DNA from: Phyllobacterium myrsinacearum
Lineage (GTDB): Bacteria; Pseudomonadota; Alphaproteobacteria; Rhizobiales; Rhizobiaceae
DNA: 64,000 nt
NCBI RefSeq assembly: GCF_002980555.1
Contig: NZ_PVBT01000001.1
Location: 124,001-188,000 of the forward strand
Reading direction: 5' to 3'
Position numbers and translations under genes: made by a program. The notes beneath the pieces were generated by a model. It saw only the letters and a list, made by a program, of their open reading frames with translations, was not told the DNA's origin and ran no database searches. Positions 1 through 7,618 of this stretch are shown in pieces. Within the stretch, counting starts at the first letter, position 1. Each line of letters opens with the position of its first letter.

Positions 1-138
1 TTCTGGATTGAACCAGTGGCCGTTTGATCGCCAATCTGCGACATAGTGTACAGGCACCCTACGTGTCGTCTTACGTAAATGCGATGTCGTTTCCGCACCT
101 ATTCTTTTTGGGTGGCGGATGCTTTTATCGGGGCACTT

Positions 139-306
139 GAGGTGCCGCTTTTCTAGGGAAGCGGAGAATTGGGAAGCCGGTCGGAAACCCGGCGCTGCCC
201 CCGCAACGGTAGTGGAGTGAAACACGGCATAACAGCCACTGGGCCACAATCCGGGAAGGCGTCGTGACAGCCGATACGGCAACTCCAGAGCCCGGAAACC
301 AGCCTC
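139..306 (+). promoter_or_regulatory. Cobalamin (B12) riboswitch aptamer
   Basis: The segment carries the conserved cobalamin-riboswitch landmarks in order: AGGGAAGCGG near 155, the GCCGG/CCGGC stem, GCTGCCCCCGCAACGGTA near 194-211, GCCACTGG near 235, CCGGGAAGGCG near 251, and a B12-box-like GAGCCCGGAAACCAGCCTC at the 3' end. GAGGT (139-143) can pair with GCCTC (302-306) to close P1. It lies 140 bases upstream of the gbcA start on the same strand, so gbcA-gbcB is the regulated transcript. The aptamer assignment is from conserved sequence; repression by adenosylcobalamin is the known behaviour of the class and is inferred here. Confidence 0.93.
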
Positions 307-324
307 GGGACATGAAAACCGACT

Positions 325-347
325 GATCGCGGTGGGCGATCAAGGAG
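325..347 (+). promoter_or_regulatory. Riboswitch expression-platform hairpin with ribosome-binding-like AAGGAG
   Basis: GATCGC (325-330) pairs with GCGATC (336-341) around loop GGTGG, and AAGGAG follows directly at 342-347. In cobalamin riboswitches a hairpin just after the aptamer often makes the kissing contact with loop L5 and controls access to a ribosome-binding site. The AAGGAG is only one base from an in-frame ATG at 349, too close for normal initiation, so this may be a sequestered site or a short leader start rather than the gbcA start. The role is inferred. Confidence 0.45.
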
Positions 348-447
348 CATGATTCTGCACGGGTATCGGCCGGTGGCCGGCCGCGCAGGCGTTCTTCCTC
401 CGTCACCACCAGTCAGTTCTTTCGCAACATCGAGGCGAGGACACGAC

Positions 448-1692
448 ATGGATATACGCAACGAACTGCTCCGGGACCTGAGAAACCGGAAACCGGGCTA
501 CGGCCTTGAACAGGCCTTCTACTCCGATCCGGATTATTTCCGGCTGGACATGGAGAACATCTTTTATCGCGACTGGCTGTTCATCGGCCATGATTGCGAA
601 GTCGCCAAGCCGGGCAATTTTTTCACGGTGCAGGTCGGCGACTATCCCGTTGTCATTGTGCGTGACCGCCAGGGCCAGATCCGGGCTTTCCACAATTCCT
701 GCCGCCATCGCGGCTCGCGCGTCTGTTCGGCCGAGCGCGGTACGTCGGCAAAGCTCGTCTGCCCCTATCACCAGTGGACCTACGAGCTTGACGGGCGCCT
801 GCTGTTCGCCCGCCAGATGGGCGATGATTTCGACGCCAGCCAGCACAGCTTGAAACCGGTGCCGTGCGAAAGCGTCGGCGGTTACATCTTCATCTGCCTG
901 GCGCAGAATCCTGTCGATTTCAGCGCGGCGCGCGCACTGATCGAACCCTATCTCGCACCGCACCACCTCACCGAAACCAAGGTCGCCTTTCAGAGCACCA
1001 TCGTCGAGAAGGGTAACTGGAAGCTGGTCTGGGAAAACAACCGCGAATGCTACCACTGCGTGGCCAATCATCCTGAACTGTGCAAGACCTTCCCGGAAGC
1101 GCCGAGCGTGAGCGGTGTCCAGGGCGCCGCCGACGATCCGGAAATCGCCGCCCATTGGCAGCGTTGCGAAGCGGCAGGCCTCCCAAGCGCGTTCCGCATG
1201 TCGGATGACGGCCAGTACCGCGCCACCCGCGTGCCGCTTCTGCGTGATGCGGAAAGCTATACGATGAGCGGGCGCCGCGCCGTCGGCCGTCAGCTCAGCA
1301 ACAGCGTCAACGAGAAGCAGATCGGCTCGCTGCTGCTGTTCCACTATCCGACCACATGGAACCATGTGCTCGGCGACCATGCCATTTCCTTCCGCGTGCT
1401 GCCGCTCAGCCCGGATGAAACGCAGGTCACCACCAAATGGCTGGTGCACAAGGATGCGGTCGAGGGTGTGGACTACACCATCGAAGAACTGACGCATGTC
1501 TGGCTTGAGACCAATGACCAGGACCGCCGCATCGTTGAGGAAAACGCCTTCGGCATCCGCTCGCCCGCCTATGAGCCCGGACCCTATTCGCCCGAGCATG
1601 AAGGCGGCGTGCTGCAATTCCTCGAATGGTACTGCAGGTTCATGGAAGAGCGTCTTTCCGGCGGCGATACGCGGCTCAGCAAGGTAGCATAG
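448..1692 (+). CDS. gbcA: Glycine betaine monooxygenase, Rieske oxygenase component
   Basis: Ring-hydroxylating-type oxygenase of the GbcA family (414 aa) that oxidatively N-demethylates glycine betaine to dimethylglycine, releasing formaldehyde; electrons come from GbcB, encoded next. The Rieske ligands are C85-x-H87 and C105-x2-H108 (CRHRGSR and CPYHQW), and the mononuclear iron site is marked by NNRECYHCVANH with H203 and H208. Start 448 is chosen because GAGG precedes it by seven bases and because family proteins begin near the LLRDLRNRKPGYGLEQAFY segment; an in-frame ATG at 349 would add 33 atypical residues. It lies under a cobalamin riboswitch. A related betaine such as stachydrine cannot be excluded as substrate, but the match around both metal sites is strongly GbcA-like. 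Confidence 0.88.
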   Translation: MDIRNELLRDLRNRKPGYGLEQAFYSDPDYFRLDMENIFYRDWLFIGHDCEVAKPGNFFTVQVGDYPVVIVRDRQGQIRAFHNSCRHRGSRVCSAERGTSAKLVCPYHQWTYELDGRLLFARQMGDDFDASQHSLKPVPCESVGGYIFICLAQNPVDFSAARALIEPYLAPHHLTETKVAFQSTIVEKGNWKLVWENNRECYHCVANHPELCKTFPEAPSVSGVQGAADDPEIAAHWQRCEAAGLPSAFRMSDDGQYRATRVPLLRDAESYTMSGRRAVGRQLSNSVNEKQIGSLLLFHYPTTWNHVLGDHAISFRVLPLSPDETQVTTKWLVHKDAVEGVDYTIEELTHVWLETNDQDRRIVEENAFGIRSPAYEPGPYSPEHEGGVLQFLEWYCRFMEERLSGGDTRLSKVA

Positions 1693-1699
1693 GTACACA

Positions 1700-2791
1700 A
1701 TGAACATGGGCGTTCCTCAGTCTTACCCGCACCTCGACCAGATGCAGCCGTGGAATGACCGGCTGCATCTGCTGGAGTGTCTGTCGATCATCGAGGAAGC
1801 GCCGAATGTGAAGACCTTCACATTCCGTTCCGACAATCAGAACTGGTTCCGCTACGAGCCGGGCCAGTTCATGACCTTCGAGCTGCCGGTGCAGCCCGAA
1901 GCCGTCCTGCGCACCTATACGCTGTCCTCCAGCCCGTCACGGCCCTTCACCATTGCCGTGACGGTCAAGGCGCAGGAGAACAGCATCGGCACCCGCTGGA
2001 TGCTGGATCATCTGACCCCGGGCATGCGGCTGAAAGCCTTCGGTCCGCTCGGCGATTTCTCCATGCGCAGGCATCCGGGAGAAAAGTACCTGTTCATCTC
2101 GGCCGGGTCCGGCATCACGCCGATGATGTCGATGACCCGCTGGATGCATGATTGCGCCCCGCAGAGCGATATCAGCTTCGTCACCTGCGCCCGCCGGCCC
2201 AGCGACATCATCTTCCGGCGGGAACTCGAATACCTCACCGGCTGCATGCCCAACCTGAAACTGTCGTTTCTGATCAAGGAACACGAGATGGGGCAGGTGT
2301 GGACCGGCATTCGCGGGCGGCTGGAAGCGCCCAAGCTGCCGCTGCTGTCGCCCGATTTCAAGGACAGGACGATCTTCTGCTGCGGTCCGGAGGGTTTCAT
2401 GCGCGATGTGCGCGACATGCTCGAAGCCGGCGGTTTCGACATGGCGCGGTATCATCAGGAAAGCTTCGGTCCGGCTGCAGAGCCGGTGCTGCCCGCATTT
2501 GACGTGATGTCCACCGACGCCGTGGAAGCATCGGCGACGATCACCTTTTCCATGTCGGGCATGGATGTGCCCTGCATGCCGGGGGATACGATCCTCAAGG
2601 CGGCGCGCGGCGCCGGTATCCGCATTGCGGCGGCCTGCGAATCCGGCCTGTGCGGCACGTGCAAGGTGATGAAACTGTCGGGGAAATCCGAAATGGATCA
2701 CAATGGCGGTATTCTCGATGAAGAAATCGACGAGGGATTTGTGCTCGCCTGCTGCACCAAGCCCCTCGGCAATGTGGAGATCGAGGCCTGA
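1700..2791 (+). CDS. gbcB: Glycine betaine monooxygenase reductase component
   Basis: Flavin reductase (363 aa) that passes electrons from NAD(P)H to the Rieske oxygenase. The order of domains is an FAD-binding barrel with RTYTLSS near residue 73, an NAD-binding domain with SAGSGITPMMSM near 135 and a FCCGPEGFM motif near 230, then a C-terminal plant-type [2Fe-2S] domain with CESGLCGTC and a later CC pair. It begins seven bases after the gbcA stop, so the two are one transcript under the riboswitch. GbcB proteins share this reductase-ferredoxin layout. No oddities were seen. Confidence 0.87.
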   Translation: MNMGVPQSYPHLDQMQPWNDRLHLLECLSIIEEAPNVKTFTFRSDNQNWFRYEPGQFMTFELPVQPEAVLRTYTLSSSPSRPFTIAVTVKAQENSIGTRWMLDHLTPGMRLKAFGPLGDFSMRRHPGEKYLFISAGSGITPMMSMTRWMHDCAPQSDISFVTCARRPSDIIFRRELEYLTGCMPNLKLSFLIKEHEMGQVWTGIRGRLEAPKLPLLSPDFKDRTIFCCGPEGFMRDVRDMLEAGGFDMARYHQESFGPAAEPVLPAFDVMSTDAVEASATITFSMSGMDVPCMPGDTILKAARGAGIRIAAACESGLCGTCKVMKLSGKSEMDHNGGILDEEIDEGFVLACCTKPLGNVEIEA

Positions 2792-2817
2792 GAGGCTGAT
2801 CGCATGCTGGCACTTAT

Positions 2818-2993
2818 CTCTCCCCTTGAGGGAGAGAACGGATTTTCTTGGATTTAGCCTCTTTGCTAAATCCTTAGAAAATCCAAGTGAGGGGATTAAT
2901 CCGCCTCATCATACTTGCCCCCTCTCTTGCGATTTCTGGCACTTAGCAAGGGCTAAGTGCCAGAAATCGCTTTCTCCCCCGCAAGGGGGGAGA
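2818..2993. repeat. Mosaic of palindromes (RIME/BIME-like intergenic element)
   Basis: Four inverted repeats stand one after another between gbcB and the end of purU. They are CTCTCCC/GGGAGAG (2818-2836); a two-part stem GATTTTC + GGATTTAGC with its complements (2841-2883); a perfect 19-bp stem at 2929-2947/2952-2970 with loop AAGG, whose core is TTTCTGGCACTTAGC; and TCTCCCCC/GGGGGAGA (2973-2993). TGGCACTTA also occurs at 2809, ahead of the first hairpin. This layout resembles the rhizobial intergenic mosaic elements. It probably also ends transcription from both convergent operons. Copy number elsewhere cannot be seen here. Confidence 0.75.
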
Positions 2994-3016
2994 TAGACAG
3001 GGCTCAATTCCCCTGC

Positions 3017-3913
3017 CTAAAACACCACGGTCTTGTGGCCGTTGAGCATGACGCGGGATTCAAGGTGCTTCTTGACGGCGCGGGCGAGCACCCGGCTCTC
3101 GATGTCGCGGCCGGTGGCAACGAAATCCTCCGCGCTCATGGCATGGCTGACCCGCTCGGTCTCCTGCTCGATGATCGGGCCCTCGTCGAGATCGGGCGTG
3201 ACATAATGCGCCGTCGCCCCGATCAGCTTCACCCCGCGCTCGAACGCCTGGTGATAGGGCTTTGCCCCCTTGAAGCTCGGCAGGAAGGAGTGGTGGATGT
3301 TGATCACCTTGCCGAACAGCCGCTTGGACAGGGTGTCCGACAGCACCTGCATGTAGCGGGCGAGGATGACGAGATCGGCGCCGGTGTCCTTGACGATCTT
3401 CAGCAGCGCCTCCTCCTGCGCCGTCTTGTTGTCCTTGGACACGGGCAGCACATGGTAGGGGATGCCCTCATGCTCGGCAAAGCGGCGGCTGTCCTCGTGG
3501 TTGGAGACGATGGCGGCGACCTCGGCATCGAGCCAGCCGACCTTGATCTGGTAGATCAGGTGCAACAGCGCATGGTCGAACTTCGACACCATGATGACGA
3601 TCTTCGGCTTCTTGGCCTGGTCGATGAGCGTGGTCTTCATGCCGAAGCGCTCGATGGCGGGCTTCAAGGCCCGCTCGACATCGTCCTTGGCGGTTTCTTC
3701 CGAGGCGGCAAAGGCAATGCGCATGAAGAAGCGGTTGGTCTGGCGGTCCCAGAACTGGTTGCTCTCGGCGATATTGGCATCCAGCCCCGCAAGCTCCGTC
3801 GTCACCGATGCCACGATCCCCGGCTTGTCTTCGCACGACAGGGTGAGGACGAAGCCGTGCGTATAGCCGGAGGACTGACGGGTAACGGGCGGGGTGGGGG
3901 ACTGATGATCCAT
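3017..3913 (-). CDS. purU: Formyltetrahydrofolate deformylase
   Basis: Hydrolyses 10-formyl-THF to formate and THF, keeping the folate pool balanced (298 aa, usual length). An N-terminal ACT domain (about residues 12-95, starting YTHGFVLTLSCEDKPGIVASV) is followed by a formyltransferase-like domain with VSKFDHALLHL, the catalytic-region motif INIHHSFLPSF and the late DEGPIIEQ with its aspartate. It is the last gene of a five-gene operon, four bases after the PanB-like gene. Start 3913 is in line with PurU proteins; the open frame runs on upstream but overlaps the previous gene. In this setting it probably disposes of one-carbon units generated by demethylation. Confidence 0.93.
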   Translation of the reverse strand: MDHQSPTPPVTRQSSGYTHGFVLTLSCEDKPGIVASVTTELAGLDANIAESNQFWDRQTNRFFMRIAFAASEETAKDDVERALKPAIERFGMKTTLIDQAKKPKIVIMVSKFDHALLHLIYQIKVGWLDAEVAAIVSNHEDSRRFAEHEGIPYHVLPVSKDNKTAQEEALLKIVKDTGADLVILARYMQVLSDTLSKRLFGKVINIHHSFLPSFKGAKPYHQAFERGVKLIGATAHYVTPDLDEGPIIEQETERVSHAMSAEDFVATGRDIESRVLARAVKKHLESRVMLNGHKTVVF

Positions 3914-3917
3914 CGGT

Positions 3918-4715
3918 TCAAACTCCAGGAAGCTCTTTGAGAAAACGGTCCAGTTCGTCATGCGCAATTCCAACCACATGTTCGGCTGCCGGATAGTTTT
4001 TTGCGTGCACGTCTGCGACAAACTCGGAAAAGGCTGCGACCCTTTCCTGCTGCAGGCGGTCATATTCGGCGGAAAAGTTGCGGTAGGTTTTGGCATGGCG
4101 CGGATAGTGGCCGCGGTTCGATCCAAGAATATCCTCGGCGAAAAGATATTGGGCGTCGCAACCGGCGCCAGCGCCCATGGAGATCATGAACAGGGACGTC
4201 CGCCCGGAAATGGCCGTGGCAACCGCCACCGGCACCACCTCGATTTCGGCGGCAAAGGCCCCGGCCTCTTCCAATGCCTTGGTCTGGCGCCAGATATCGA
4301 GCGCGCTTTGCGCCGTCTTGCCGACAGCTTTGAAGCCGCCGGTCCAGGTCGCCTGTGACGGGATCAGACCGACATGGCCGCAGACCGGAATGCCTTCATC
4401 GCGCATGCGCCGGACGGTTGACAGGCTGGCGGCGCAATAGACCGCATCGCCGCCTGCGCGCAGCGCGGCAAAGGCAGCGCGCAGGTAATCCTCTGCCGTG
4501 ACGAAATCGCCGTATTCAAGGCCGGGAATGGCAAAGCAGGATGGCGCCGCATCGCGGAAGGCGGGCGAGAGCAGCGCCGGCGGCACGGACAGCATATCGA
4601 CCCGCGCCCTTTCGGCGGCTTCCGCCTCCTCAAGCGTTTCGACCCGCAGCATGGTCAGCTGGCGGCGGCCCTTCATTGCGAGAATGTCCGCCACCGTGGG
4701 GCGTTTGCTGGTCAT
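3918..4715 (-). CDS. PanB-family (ketopantoate hydroxymethyltransferase-like) protein, divergent
   Basis: A 265-aa TIM-barrel protein of the PanB superfamily. The shared parts are the GHVGLIPSQATWTGGFKAVG block, like HLGLTPQ...GGYKVQG of PanB, then IEVVPVAVA, aligned with the E-V-P of the catalytic glutamate, and ISMGAGAGCDAQ, like IGIGAG. The N-terminal metal-binding GDSLG of true PanB is replaced by SVPPALL in RVDMLSVPPALLS, so one metal/substrate-binding aspartate is missing. True PanB transfers a hydroxymethyl group from 5,10-methylene-THF to 2-oxoisovalerate. This paralogue sits between a demethylase and purU, and no panC is present, so a different acceptor or another folate-linked C1 role is more likely than pantothenate synthesis. 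Function is inferred. Confidence 0.72.
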   Translation of the reverse strand: MTSKRPTVADILAMKGRRQLTMLRVETLEEAEAAERARVDMLSVPPALLSPAFRDAAPSCFAIPGLEYGDFVTAEDYLRAAFAALRAGGDAVYCAASLSTVRRMRDEGIPVCGHVGLIPSQATWTGGFKAVGKTAQSALDIWRQTKALEEAGAFAAEIEVVPVAVATAISGRTSLFMISMGAGAGCDAQYLFAEDILGSNRGHYPRHAKTYRNFSAEYDRLQQERVAAFSEFVADVHAKNYPAAEHVVGIAHDELDRFLKELPGV

Positions 4716-4731
4716 GGTGTCTCCGTCCGTT

Positions 4732-5964
4732 TCAGGCTGCGAGCAGCGATTTGAGTTTGACGTCCGGGGCAGCAAGACCGGCCGGATCGGGACAGGCACT
4801 GCGGGCAATCAGCATTTCCGCCAGCCTCATATCCCGGGCGATGCTGTTGCCGCGACCAATGCCGCTCGCGGCAACGAGGCGCCCGTCCGCCGCGAGGTGG
4901 AACAGGATGAACGCGCTCTCATCGAGATCGCGGCGGATGGTTTGGCTCGCCTCGTCGGCAAGCCCGGCCACCTGCAATCCCAGCTCATATTGATCGGACC
5001 AGAACCACGGAACGGCGCGATGCGGTTCCAAAAGCCCAAGCATGTTGCGGGCGGCGAGCGTGCCCTGTTCCTGCGCATTGCGCCACGCTTCCAGCCGCAC
5101 CCGCCGCCCGCCATAGAGGGCAAGTGGAAAGGCGCAGCAATCGCCCGCGGCAAAAATATCCGGGTCACTCGTCTGCAGATACGCATTGACGAGGATGCCA
5201 TTGGCGGTTTCAAGCCCGGCTGCCTCGGCGAGGGCCGTTGCCGGTATTGCGCCGATGCCGATGACGGCGAGGTCCGCCTCAAGCTTTTCACCACCGGCAA
5301 GCGTCATGGTGACGCCGGTGTCCCGGTCGGTGATCGCTGCAATGGCAATGCCGTAGCGGATGAGGACACCTTCCTGCCGGTGACGTTCCGCGATGACCGC
5401 GGCGATTTCCTCGGATACGCCGCGCATCAGAATCCGCGCCTGGGTTTCAAGCACGGTCACTGCGGCGCCGCGCTGGCGCGCGCTGGCCGCCAGTTCAAGC
5501 CCGATAAAGCCGCCGCCGACAATGACAATGCGCGCGCCCGACTGCAGGCGCGCCCGGATGGCCAGCGCATCGTCATAGCTGCGCAGATAGGTGCAATGCC
5601 TGCTTTGCGCCGCCAGCGGCAGCGGGCGGGGTACGGCACCCGTCGCGAGCAGCAGCTTGTCATAGGCGAGGCGATCGCCACCTGCAAAGATGATTTCTTT
5701 GGCTTTCCGGTCTATTCCAATGGCGGCCGTGCCGCCAAGGAAGCGGATATCCTGCTCGGCGAACCGGTCATTCCCGGCGATGGTTCTGGCAAGGGGGTGT
5801 TCCGGCGACGTCATCACGTCCTTGGACAGGGGCGGACGTTCGTAGGGAAGGTGCTTTTCCGCACCGATCAGCGTGACCGGCCCGTCATAGCCGTTCTCGC
5901 GCAAGGCGAAGGCGGCGCGGGCACCGCATTCGCCGCCGCCGACGATGACCATACCGGCGGCCAT
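4732..5964 (-). CDS. mocF: FAD-dependent ferredoxin reductase, MocF-like
   Basis: Pyridine-nucleotide-dependent flavoprotein (410 aa) of the ferredoxin-reductase type used by oxygenases. The FAD Rossmann motif VIVGGGECGARAA is at residues 5-17, YERPPLSKDVM near 47, and the NAD-binding motif IVIVGGGFIGLELAA near 145; GDCCAFP near 275 marks the second FAD-contact strand. The ATG at 5964 is two bases after the stop of the Rieske ferredoxin gene, so the pair is translated together. In rhizopine loci MocF, MocE and MocD form a three-component O-demethylase. The moc name rests on this context; sequence alone gives ferredoxin reductase. Confidence 0.78.
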   Translation of the reverse strand: MAAGMVIVGGGECGARAAFALRENGYDGPVTLIGAEKHLPYERPPLSKDVMTSPEHPLARTIAGNDRFAEQDIRFLGGTAAIGIDRKAKEIIFAGGDRLAYDKLLLATGAVPRPLPLAAQSRHCTYLRSYDDALAIRARLQSGARIVIVGGGFIGLELAASARQRGAAVTVLETQARILMRGVSEEIAAVIAERHRQEGVLIRYGIAIAAITDRDTGVTMTLAGGEKLEADLAVIGIGAIPATALAEAAGLETANGILVNAYLQTSDPDIFAAGDCCAFPLALYGGRRVRLEAWRNAQEQGTLAARNMLGLLEPHRAVPWFWSDQYELGLQVAGLADEASQTIRRDLDESAFILFHLAADGRLVAASGIGRGNSIARDMRLAEMLIARSACPDPAGLAAPDVKLKSLLAA

Positions 5965-5966
5965 CG

Positions 5967-6284
5967 TCAGGAAGCCAGCTGGATGAGGACCTTGCCGGCC
6001 TCGACTTTCACCGGATAGGTCTTCAGGTTGACGCAGACCGGCGCACCCTTGGCCTGGCCGGTCTTGTAGTTGAACCGGCCATTGTGCTTGGGGCACTCGA
6101 TGATGTCGTCCATGACCAGCCCGTCAGCCAGATGGATATGTTCGTGGGTGCAAAGCCCGTCTGTTGCGAAGAATTCGTCATCGGGGCTGCGATAGATCGC
6201 AAACGTCCGGCCTTCATGATCGAAACGCATGACATCCTCCTCATCGATAGCATCGGCCGTGCAGGCTTCAATCCAGTCGCTCAT
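5967..6284 (-). CDS. mocE: Rieske [2Fe-2S] ferredoxin, MocE-like
   Basis: A 105-aa soluble Rieske ferredoxin. Cluster ligands are C45-x-H47 (CTHEH) and C64-x2-H67 (CPKH), followed by NGRFNYKTGQAKGAP, the usual form in naphthalene-dioxygenase-type ferredoxins. The start at 6284 has an excellent AAGGGAGGAAAG upstream, which decides against the start seven codons earlier. It carries electrons between the reductase encoded two bases downstream and the membrane desaturase-type oxygenase encoded upstream. Length and neighbours match MocE of rhizopine catabolism. Confidence 0.82.
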   Translation of the reverse strand: MSDWIEACTADAIDEEDVMRFDHEGRTFAIYRSPDDEFFATDGLCTHEHIHLADGLVMDDIIECPKHNGRFNYKTGQAKGAPVCVNLKTYPVKVEAGKVLIQLAS

Positions 6285-6359
6285 GGTCTTTCCTCCCTTT
6301 GGCAAGAGCTGCGCAGGCCCTGCTCACTGGTCTTATTCGTAAGCCTGTTCTTACCAATT

Positions 6360-7454
6360 CTATTCCGCTGCGGCGCGGGCATCCTCGCCGTGGAATTCCT
6401 CGCGGTAGGGTTTCGCCGTCAGCGGCAATTCGCGCCTGAGGTAATAGTCTTCGTTGCGCAACTGGCGCAGAAAGGCGGGGATCATCTCGCGGTAGCCGTC
6501 GAGGATGGACGGATTGGGTGCGGGCAGGTCATGCCTGATCATGGCGTGCAGGCGCGGCAGCGCGTGGTAGGGCACCATGGGGAACATGTGATGCTCGACA
6601 TGATAATTCATGTTCCAGTAGATGAAGCGGCTGACAGGGTTCATCAGCACCGTGCGGCTGTTGAGCCGGTGATCGATGACATTGTCGGCAAGCCCGCCAT
6701 GCTGGAGCAAGCCGGTCAGGACATGGTGCCACGCGCCGTACAGACGGGGCAGGCCGACCAGCATCAGCGGCAGGAGCGAGCCGGTATAAACAGCAAGGGC
6801 GATGACAACGGCATAGATTGCGAGCCAGATGCGGGCGAAGCGCACGGCCTTGTGCTGCTCCTGCGCGGGAATGAAGCTCTTTTCCCCGGCGCTGACAAAC
6901 CCGGCGGCATTGCGCAACATATCCGCAACCGCATGCCAGACATCGAGAATGCCGAAGACATTCAGGATGAGGCGGACGAGATCAGGCGGACGCATGACGG
7001 CAATCTCCGGATCGCGGCCAACAATGACCGTGTCGGTGTGGTGACGCGCATGGCTCCAGCGCCACGTCACCGGATTGCGCATGATCATGAAGCAGGCGAT
7101 CTGATAGACCGCATCGTTCATCCAGCGGGTCTTGAAGGCGGTGCCGTGGCCGCATTCGTGCCAGCGCGAATCCGAGGCGGAGCCGTAGAGCACGCCATAG
7201 GCGAGAAAGACGGGGATGCACCAGACCGTGCCCCAAAGCAGAATGCCCAGCCCGGCAAGGACAACCATGCTGCCGAGCCAGATCGCCGTGTCGCGTATGG
7301 CAGGCCCGTCCTCGCGCTTCATCAGCTCCTTCATCGCCTTGCGCGGCACATCGGTGTGATACCATTCGGCGGCTGCCAACCCGGTCTCCACGGCGCGCTG
7401 TGAATCGCGGCCAACGAGGCTGTAATCGCGTGATGCCGGCAATGCTGCGTCCAT
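6360..7454 (-). CDS. mocD: Membrane fatty-acid-desaturase-type oxygenase, MocD-like
   Basis: Integral membrane di-iron oxygenase (364 aa). The three histidine boxes are HECGH at 99-103, HARHH at 135-139 and HVEHH at 285-289, with hydrophobic segments near 58-90 and 205-240. The start at 7454 has GGGAGGT upstream. It heads the operon mocD-mocE-mocF-panB*-purU, 75 bases before mocE. MocD of rhizobia, with MocE and MocF, removes the O-methyl group of 3-O-methyl-scyllo-inosamine. The neighbouring inositol genes make O-demethylation of a methylated cyclitol the best guess; lipid desaturation is the alternative, but no lipid genes are close. Confidence 0.76.
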   Translation of the reverse strand: MDAALPASRDYSLVGRDSQRAVETGLAAAEWYHTDVPRKAMKELMKREDGPAIRDTAIWLGSMVVLAGLGILLWGTVWCIPVFLAYGVLYGSASDSRWHECGHGTAFKTRWMNDAVYQIACFMIMRNPVTWRWSHARHHTDTVIVGRDPEIAVMRPPDLVRLILNVFGILDVWHAVADMLRNAAGFVSAGEKSFIPAQEQHKAVRFARIWLAIYAVVIALAVYTGSLLPLMLVGLPRLYGAWHHVLTGLLQHGGLADNVIDHRLNSRTVLMNPVSRFIYWNMNYHVEHHMFPMVPYHALPRLHAMIRHDLPAPNPSILDGYREMIPAFLRQLRNEDYYLRRELPLTAKPYREEFHGEDARAAAE

Positions 7455-7570
7455 GGCAGGACCTCCCAATCCTTCGGCACACACGGTTCAAACACCTGAG
7501 GCCGATGCGGGAAGTGTAGCGGCGGGGGAGGCCATGCTCAATTCGCGATGATGAAAACCTATCAATCTCC

Positions 7571-7608
7571 ATCATTGAATGATACGGTTTCATGATAGAA
7601 TCTATCAT
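7571..7608. promoter_or_regulatory. Cluster of dyads between mocD and lacI-type gene (putative operators)
   Basis: Three overlapping inverted repeats lie just before the regulator gene: ATCATTGAATGAT (7571-7583), the LacI-like ATGATACGGTTTCAT (7579-7593 region, 12 of 15 positions symmetric around the centre), and a perfect 17-mer ATGATAGAATCTATCAT (7592-7608). The last ends three bases before the GAGG ribosome-binding site, so binding there could block the regulator's own expression. A site for the adjacent LacI-family protein is the natural reading. Not tested. Confidence 0.6.
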
Positions 7609-7618
7609 TCGAGGCGAT

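Noticed and set aside
349-447. Upstream ATG that would extend gbcA by 33 residues
   Set aside because: AAGGAG is only one base away, the residues have no similarity to GbcA proteins, and the ATG at 448 has a properly spaced GAGG. Kept only as a possible leader.
403-1707. Long minus-strand open frame of 434 codons opposite gbcA
   Set aside because: The plus strand encodes a full Rieske oxygenase with all metal ligands; the reverse frame has no known motifs and is the usual shadow in high-GC DNA.
6360-7454. Reading mocD as an ordinary fatty-acid desaturase
   Set aside because: Histidine boxes alone would allow it, but the operon with a Rieske ferredoxin and reductase and the neighbouring inositol genes favour a MocD-type demethylase. 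Not excluded.
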